From assembly GCF_000611645.1 (NCBI RefSeq), contig NW_014013188.1, positions 1 through 24,169 on the forward strand: a stretch of DNA of 24,169 nucleotides, read 5' to 3'. The notes beneath the pieces are model-generated. The model was not told the origin of the DNA, searched no databases, and worked only from the letters and a program-made list of their open reading frames with translations. The stretch comes from Monoraphidium neglectum (lineage: Eukaryota; Chlorophyta; Chlorophyceae; Sphaeropleales; Selenastraceae). This document shows positions 19,926-24,169 of this stretch, in pieces (positions within the stretch are counted from its first letter, which is position 1; each line of letters starts with the position of its first letter). A program made the position numbers and the translations under genes.

Positions 19926-21187
19926 GGCTAGGCTCTCGCCAGATCTGTCAGCCACCTAGGCTTGCGTGGATGGCCCGTTGACAGGGACGAAGAGCGAGGA
20001 TTGCATGTGTAGAAAAAACGTTTCGAATAACGTGTTACCCAATTTTACAAATCGTGGCAAAACTCTCATGGTTCATGATCCACGGGGTCGCCCTGCCGCA
20101 CACTTGGATCCTACGTAACCCGAAGAGGCATGTCAGAAGACTGGGGATGGGGACATGGTGCGTTCAGCTTCATATAGCTCGGGCTGGAAGACTGGAACAG
20201 TGTTGAGCCGGAGCCCAGCATGCGCAGCATGGCTGGGCGGGGGGGGGGCAAGTTGCCTCAGGGTTGTGAGCTGGGCCACATGGACACTGGTTGGATTCTA
20301 TGATGAACTTGAGCTGACAGCGTGGTGTATACCCATCCTGTTGATGCCAAGCCGCTGGTACAATGTGCAGTTGTCCAGATGGCCGCCCCCCAGAAGATGT
20401 TATGCCAGATGCGCCATGGGTTGCAAATGAGGGGGGCACTTACTCAAAGCCTTTACCCCCAGCATGAGGCTGGTCAGAGGCTGCACGCACAGCGTTGGTT
20501 GGGCGGCAGTCGGGGTCACACCTGCGGTCGCCCTCTGGGAGCCCTGCACACCTGCACCGCACCGTACCGTCCCGTATCATTGCACGTTTGGGTCAAGACA
20601 CGTGGCATATGAGAAAAACAGGTACTTTTACGTTGTAGTCTGTACAACCATATCACAGCGATATCGTTCTCTACGTCTAGCTCTGTCAAAGTTGCCAACG
20701 TCCTGCCGCGAGATAGAAAATTCGTCGAGGTGCGGTTAACATCGACCAATTAGACTGTTTATAGGTGTATGAAGGTCTTGATCGTCCTGGATTTAGGTGC
20801 ACTGGCTCGCGGGGCTGGCTGGCTTCGACAGGCAGCGGTTCGGCCACGCTGCGAGGCATTACCGTTGATCAGTAACTTTAATTACATCGTGTACGGTAGA
20901 ATTCGTCTGATTTCAAATCTTGTGACGTCTGGTTCATGGGACGACTGCTGTGGCCGCCTGATGCATGTGATGCGTAGCCAGCTTGACCGCGAACGGGTCC
21001 ACCAGCGCACCAACCACCACAGCGCTGCTGGCACCCCAAACCTGTTGCTTGACCAAATATGACGGGACGCCATCTGCATGCAAGAAAACCCAAATGTAGC
21101 GCAGGCATAAACCCCCAGCCCAGCCGACACGGCCCCACCTGCGCCACGCCTCGCACCATATCCCGCTCGCCGCGCGCAGGCGCAGCC
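19926..21187. promoter_or_regulatory. Divergent intergenic region between copy B and the binding-protein gene
   Basis: This 1.26-kb stretch separates two genes transcribed away from each other, so it should hold both promoters. It carries the conserved upstream words of copy B (20216-20294). The part from about 20580 to 21060 is lower in GC than the flanking genes. No coding exon is evident, and short minus-strand frames at 20170-20439 and 20516-20749 show no family features. I could not place a TATA box or start site with confidence. Confidence 0.45.
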
Positions 21188-23777
21188 ATGCCGCGCCCGG
21201 CCTCCCTACTCGCCGCGGCGGCCGCGCTGCTACTTGCCGTCGCGGCGCCCGCGCGCGCCGCGTACCTGCAGCGCCCCGAGCAGGACTGCCTGAACCCCAT
21301 GGTGGCGAAAGTCAACCAGTTTGACTTTTTTCCCGATGAGTACCGGTCAATGGTCGACAAGGCCCCCGCCCACGGCTTCCAGGCCGCCAGCCAGGTGGGC
21401 ACCTGCAGGCCGCCTGCATTGTCGCATCCGCAGCAGAGGGCAGCGCACGCACTGCGCGCAGCGGCAGGCCCTGCTAGCTGTGTGCAGGGAGCGCTGCGTC
21501 GGGCGTGCATGTGGGCGGAGCGTGGGCACCGGTGCAGCGCCTCGACCATGCAATTACCGCTGGTTGCGCAACCACTTGCTTTCAGGTGACCGAGGCTGCT
21601 GATTTTGACATCAAGTACTACGGGACTTACAAGGTGTGCGGGGCGGCAAGCCATAGAAAATGATGCCAGCCGGAGGGGATGGCCTCCTGGAGCGTGGCGG
21701 GAGGCGGTGGCAGACCACACACCACGGGTCAAATAGCATCCCTTCCCAAGGAGAGCAACATGGATTAACGTCCGCTCGGCCGACTGTGCTCTGGCATTCC
21801 ATGACCAGTGCAACACCGCGGGCGTTTGGCGAGCGCGCCGGAGCAGCTTGTGCGCAACTGCTGCCCCCGTGACGGCGCACACTGCCTGGCCCCCTGCGCG
21901 CCCAACCCTGCCTCGCAGGTCGTGCGTGTGAAGCGTTTCAAAAAGTCATACCTCCTCTACCAGGTGTGTTTGTAAGAGAGAAGAGACAGCGAGAGGGAGG
22001 GTGATTGTTTGTACACACTTGCGCATAACGTGGTCGAATGAGTGACGTCGCGAAGGGCCAAGTGCCATGGTGCAGAGGCCATGAAAAGTGAGCAGCGTGA
22101 TTGCGAGACGCGTGCACCCGTAAAGCAGTGCCGACGAGCGCCTCCCCCCGCTGTCTGGGTCCTCTCCGCAGTGCGGCACCCCGGACCCCTCCACGCTGCC
22201 AGCCGGCGCAGCCGAGGGCGTGACCCCTGGCATGACGTCGTTCGAGATCCCGCTTTACTCAGTTGCCGTGACGGACACAACTGTCAACGGTTTCCTGGTG
22301 GGCCCCCGGCAAATCCATGAAGTCGCAAAGAGCCAATGCGTAAAAAACTTATGACTCAATGGGAGGGGCAGGCTCGGGACCAGAGCCATGGCGTAGCAGG
22401 GCCTGCAGCAGAAAGGCGAGGAGCCTGCATGTGCAATCAGCGTGAAAGCACCGCAACACTTTGCAACGGGCGGCCGCTTGTCAGTTTTATTGCCATGGAA
22501 GCGCCGCCCTGTTGTCCTGGCTCCCTACCTTGCGGTCAAAGCACTTGCATCCTCACCGCCATCCATCACACTCGATCCCGCCACGTCGCGTTGCATCCCA
22601 GTCTGAGCTGAACCTCATCGACCGCGTGGCTCTGGCCAGCCCCTACTCTGTTGAGAGCTGCTTCCAGCGCCTGGTGGACACCAAGAGCCAGGACGGTGCG
22701 CACGACTGGGCGGGACTCACGAGCTCCCCTCAATGGACACGCGCAGCCGACGTGTACACGCAGCTGCTGGCAGAGGAGGCAGTGGCACACGCGCCGGGCG
22801 GCGGCTGGCAGGCTGAGGGGATCAAGCAGGGGAGCAAGCCGCCATGGATTTGCCTTGCACCGACCTAGGCAATCCACGTTCAGGCGGCCTCGCAACAACA
22901 TGATCTGCCCCTTGGTGTAAGAACACCCCCGTTTGCCCCTCCCAGGCTGCAAGCTGGTGACGCCCAACCCCTTCTTCAACACCAGCGACCCCAACGCGGA
23001 GGGGGCGTTCAAGGAGGCCAACGCCACCATGTACGAAGAGTCAGACGCTGTCTTTGTTGGCTTCAACGACGATGCGGCGAAGGACATCCTGTTCCCGTGA
23101 GTTGACCGAGAGGGTTGACCGGGAGCCGCGTGCTGACTGCACTGGTAGCTCACCTGCGCTTTTGCAGAGTGTGGGTGGGCTGTCTTGCAGTTGCGACTCG
23201 CATTCCTAATCTTGGACCCTACTTCGGGGCGCCAACGACACACTTTTATCACTCCACTGCAACCAGACCGTTTTCCCTCACACAATGCCGTCGCCTTTGC
23301 AGCGTCACCGCTGACCCGGGTCCCCTGAACCGCGCCGAGTGGATCAAATTTGTTGCGGCCTTCTTCAACAAGGAGATCGACGCGAACAGCGCTTTTGACA
23401 GCATCAAGGTGCGCGCTGTCAAAACCTGTCTGATACAGGTGGCGGTTGGCTGCGCAGGGCAGTTGACGCTTTAGGCCTGGTGGCTGCGCCACTGTTCAGG
23501 CGTGTGCCGTCGAGTAAGCTGTGGTCGCTCGTTGCAGCTGTCATCAACGGCGTTCGAGATGGTGGCTTGAGGGGGGACGTCATGTCGCTGGCATATTGCT
23601 CAACTCAACAAACGCATGTGTACCGGGCCCCAGTCGACCTACAACACCCTGAAGAAGCTTGTGGCGGACAAGAGCGGGGAGCCGACCGCCAGGCCGCGGC
23701 CCAAGGTGGCGTGGGTGTCGACCAACAGCAGCGGCGTGAGCTTCAGGATGGATCCCTTCAAGGTCACACTGGTCAAG
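21188..23777 (+). CDS. Secreted periplasmic-binding-protein-like receptor (iron-siderophore/cobalamin type), 3' partial
   Basis: Eight exons are visible: 21188-21394, 21586-21633, 21919-21963, 22172-22297, 22602-22695, 22946-23096, 23303-23408 and 23634-23777, giving 307 codons. The gene then runs into an intron and off the window. The first 24 residues are a clear signal peptide (basic start, Ala/Leu core, APARA before the cut), so the product enters the secretory pathway. The rest follows the substrate-binding proteins of ABC importers with a helical backbone: YYGTYKVVRVKRF, LLYQCGTPDPS, VAVTDTTVNGFL, LIDRVALASPYS and the strong signature RAEWIKFVAAFFNKEIDANS. Bacterial relatives bind ferric siderophores, haem or cobalamin; the ligand here is unknown. 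The start has a GCAGCCATGC context. The exon 8 acceptor (GGGCCCCAG) was chosen for phase. The final exons, which complete the second lobe, are missing. Confidence 0.82.
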
Positions 23778-24169
23778 GTGGGGCGGAGACGGGGACGGGG
23801 AGGGGGGGGGCAGGGAAGAGTGAGGGAGTGCGAGCTTGCCTCTTCGGCTGTGCAGGCGTTACCCCTGCTGCGCGGGTGCATGTGTACTTGTGTGGGAGGG
23901 GAGGCGCAGGTGTGTGTGCGTGTGCGTGAGAGTGTTGAATAGTGAGGGGTTGTGTAAGTGTGCTTTGTGCGCATGCGTGCCGGTACATGCGTGGATAAGC
24001 CTGTGGAGTCAATATGCGCGGCAGCATGAAGGCTGTGGCCGCACGCGTGCCGATGACATGATTGTTGGGCAGCGACCTACTTTTCCAGAAAGAGTGGGGC
24101 ACTCGTTGCCAATGCTACTGGAATATCAGCAGTGCCCCCACAGAAAACGCACCCATGCACCCGAGCAAA
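23778..24169. other. Intron sequence at the right edge
   Basis: This follows the GTGGGG donor after exon 8 of the binding-protein gene. It is G-rich, then GTGTGC-rich, and I find no further exon before the end of the window. Confidence 0.6.

Larger units (their letters stand above)
12340..20295. repeat. Direct tandem duplication of an approximately 4-kb gene unit
   Basis: Two head-to-tail units, about 12340-16220 and about 16340-20295, each carry one complete minus-strand DUF1825-type gene plus upstream and downstream flanks. Matching landmarks include both 3' flanks (near 12510 and 16590), all nine exons, an 85-bp intron block and an upstream 23-bp identical word (16194-16216 and 20272-20294). 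Introns other than the block have diverged and differ in length, so the duplication is not recent. The outer boundaries are approximate because they were found by eye. Confidence 0.85.

Overview
The window looks like nuclear DNA of a green alga (Chlorophyta). It is GC-rich. Its genes are split by many short GT-AG introns, with donors often reading GTGCG or GTGGG. One gene encodes a plastid-type glutamate-1-semialdehyde aminomutase with a transit peptide. Putative TGTAA polyadenylation signals lie downstream of two genes, and dinucleotide microsatellites sit in the introns. The genus cannot be fixed from this sequence alone. No tRNA, rRNA, CRISPR array or intact transposon was recognised.

Layout from left to right: (1) 1-506, +, the last two exons of an unrecognised gene. 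(2) 507-4641, about 4.1 kb with no gene I can support. It is very GC-rich to about 2.7 kb, then lower in GC, with a (CG)n tract and two close inverted repeats. (3) 4642-7432, +, a seven-exon arrestin-domain protein with a candidate N-myristoylation motif and a Gly/Pro-rich tail. (4) 7950-11872, -, a nine-exon chloroplast glutamate-1-semialdehyde 2,1-aminomutase (the aminolevulinate step of chlorophyll and haem synthesis), convergent with the arrestin gene. (5) About 12.3-20.3 kb, -, a tandem duplication of a nine-exon gene. Each copy encodes 264 residues: a probable transit peptide, a cyanobacterial-type DUF1825 domain, and a C-terminal part resembling STI1/Hop-type repeats. (6) 21188 to the right edge, +, at least eight exons of a secreted periplasmic-binding-protein-like receptor of the iron-siderophore/cobalamin type, divergent from the second duplicate and cut by the window end.

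The most notable part is the duplicated pair. By hand count the two proteins are about three-quarters identical, have exactly equal exon lengths at all nine exons, and keep identical intron phases. Their first intron appears to use a GC donor in both copies, and the second intron uses a GC donor only in the right-hand copy. An 85-bp block inside the last intron is identical at 84 of 85 positions, better conserved than the exons beside it. That points to gene conversion or to a constrained intronic element.

The genes are not an operon. Three of the products (the aminomutase and both duplicates) look plastid-targeted, one (the binding protein) looks secreted, and the arrestin is probably cytosolic or at membranes. 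No shared pathway can be claimed. A link between tetrapyrrole synthesis and metal or cobalamin capture would be speculation.
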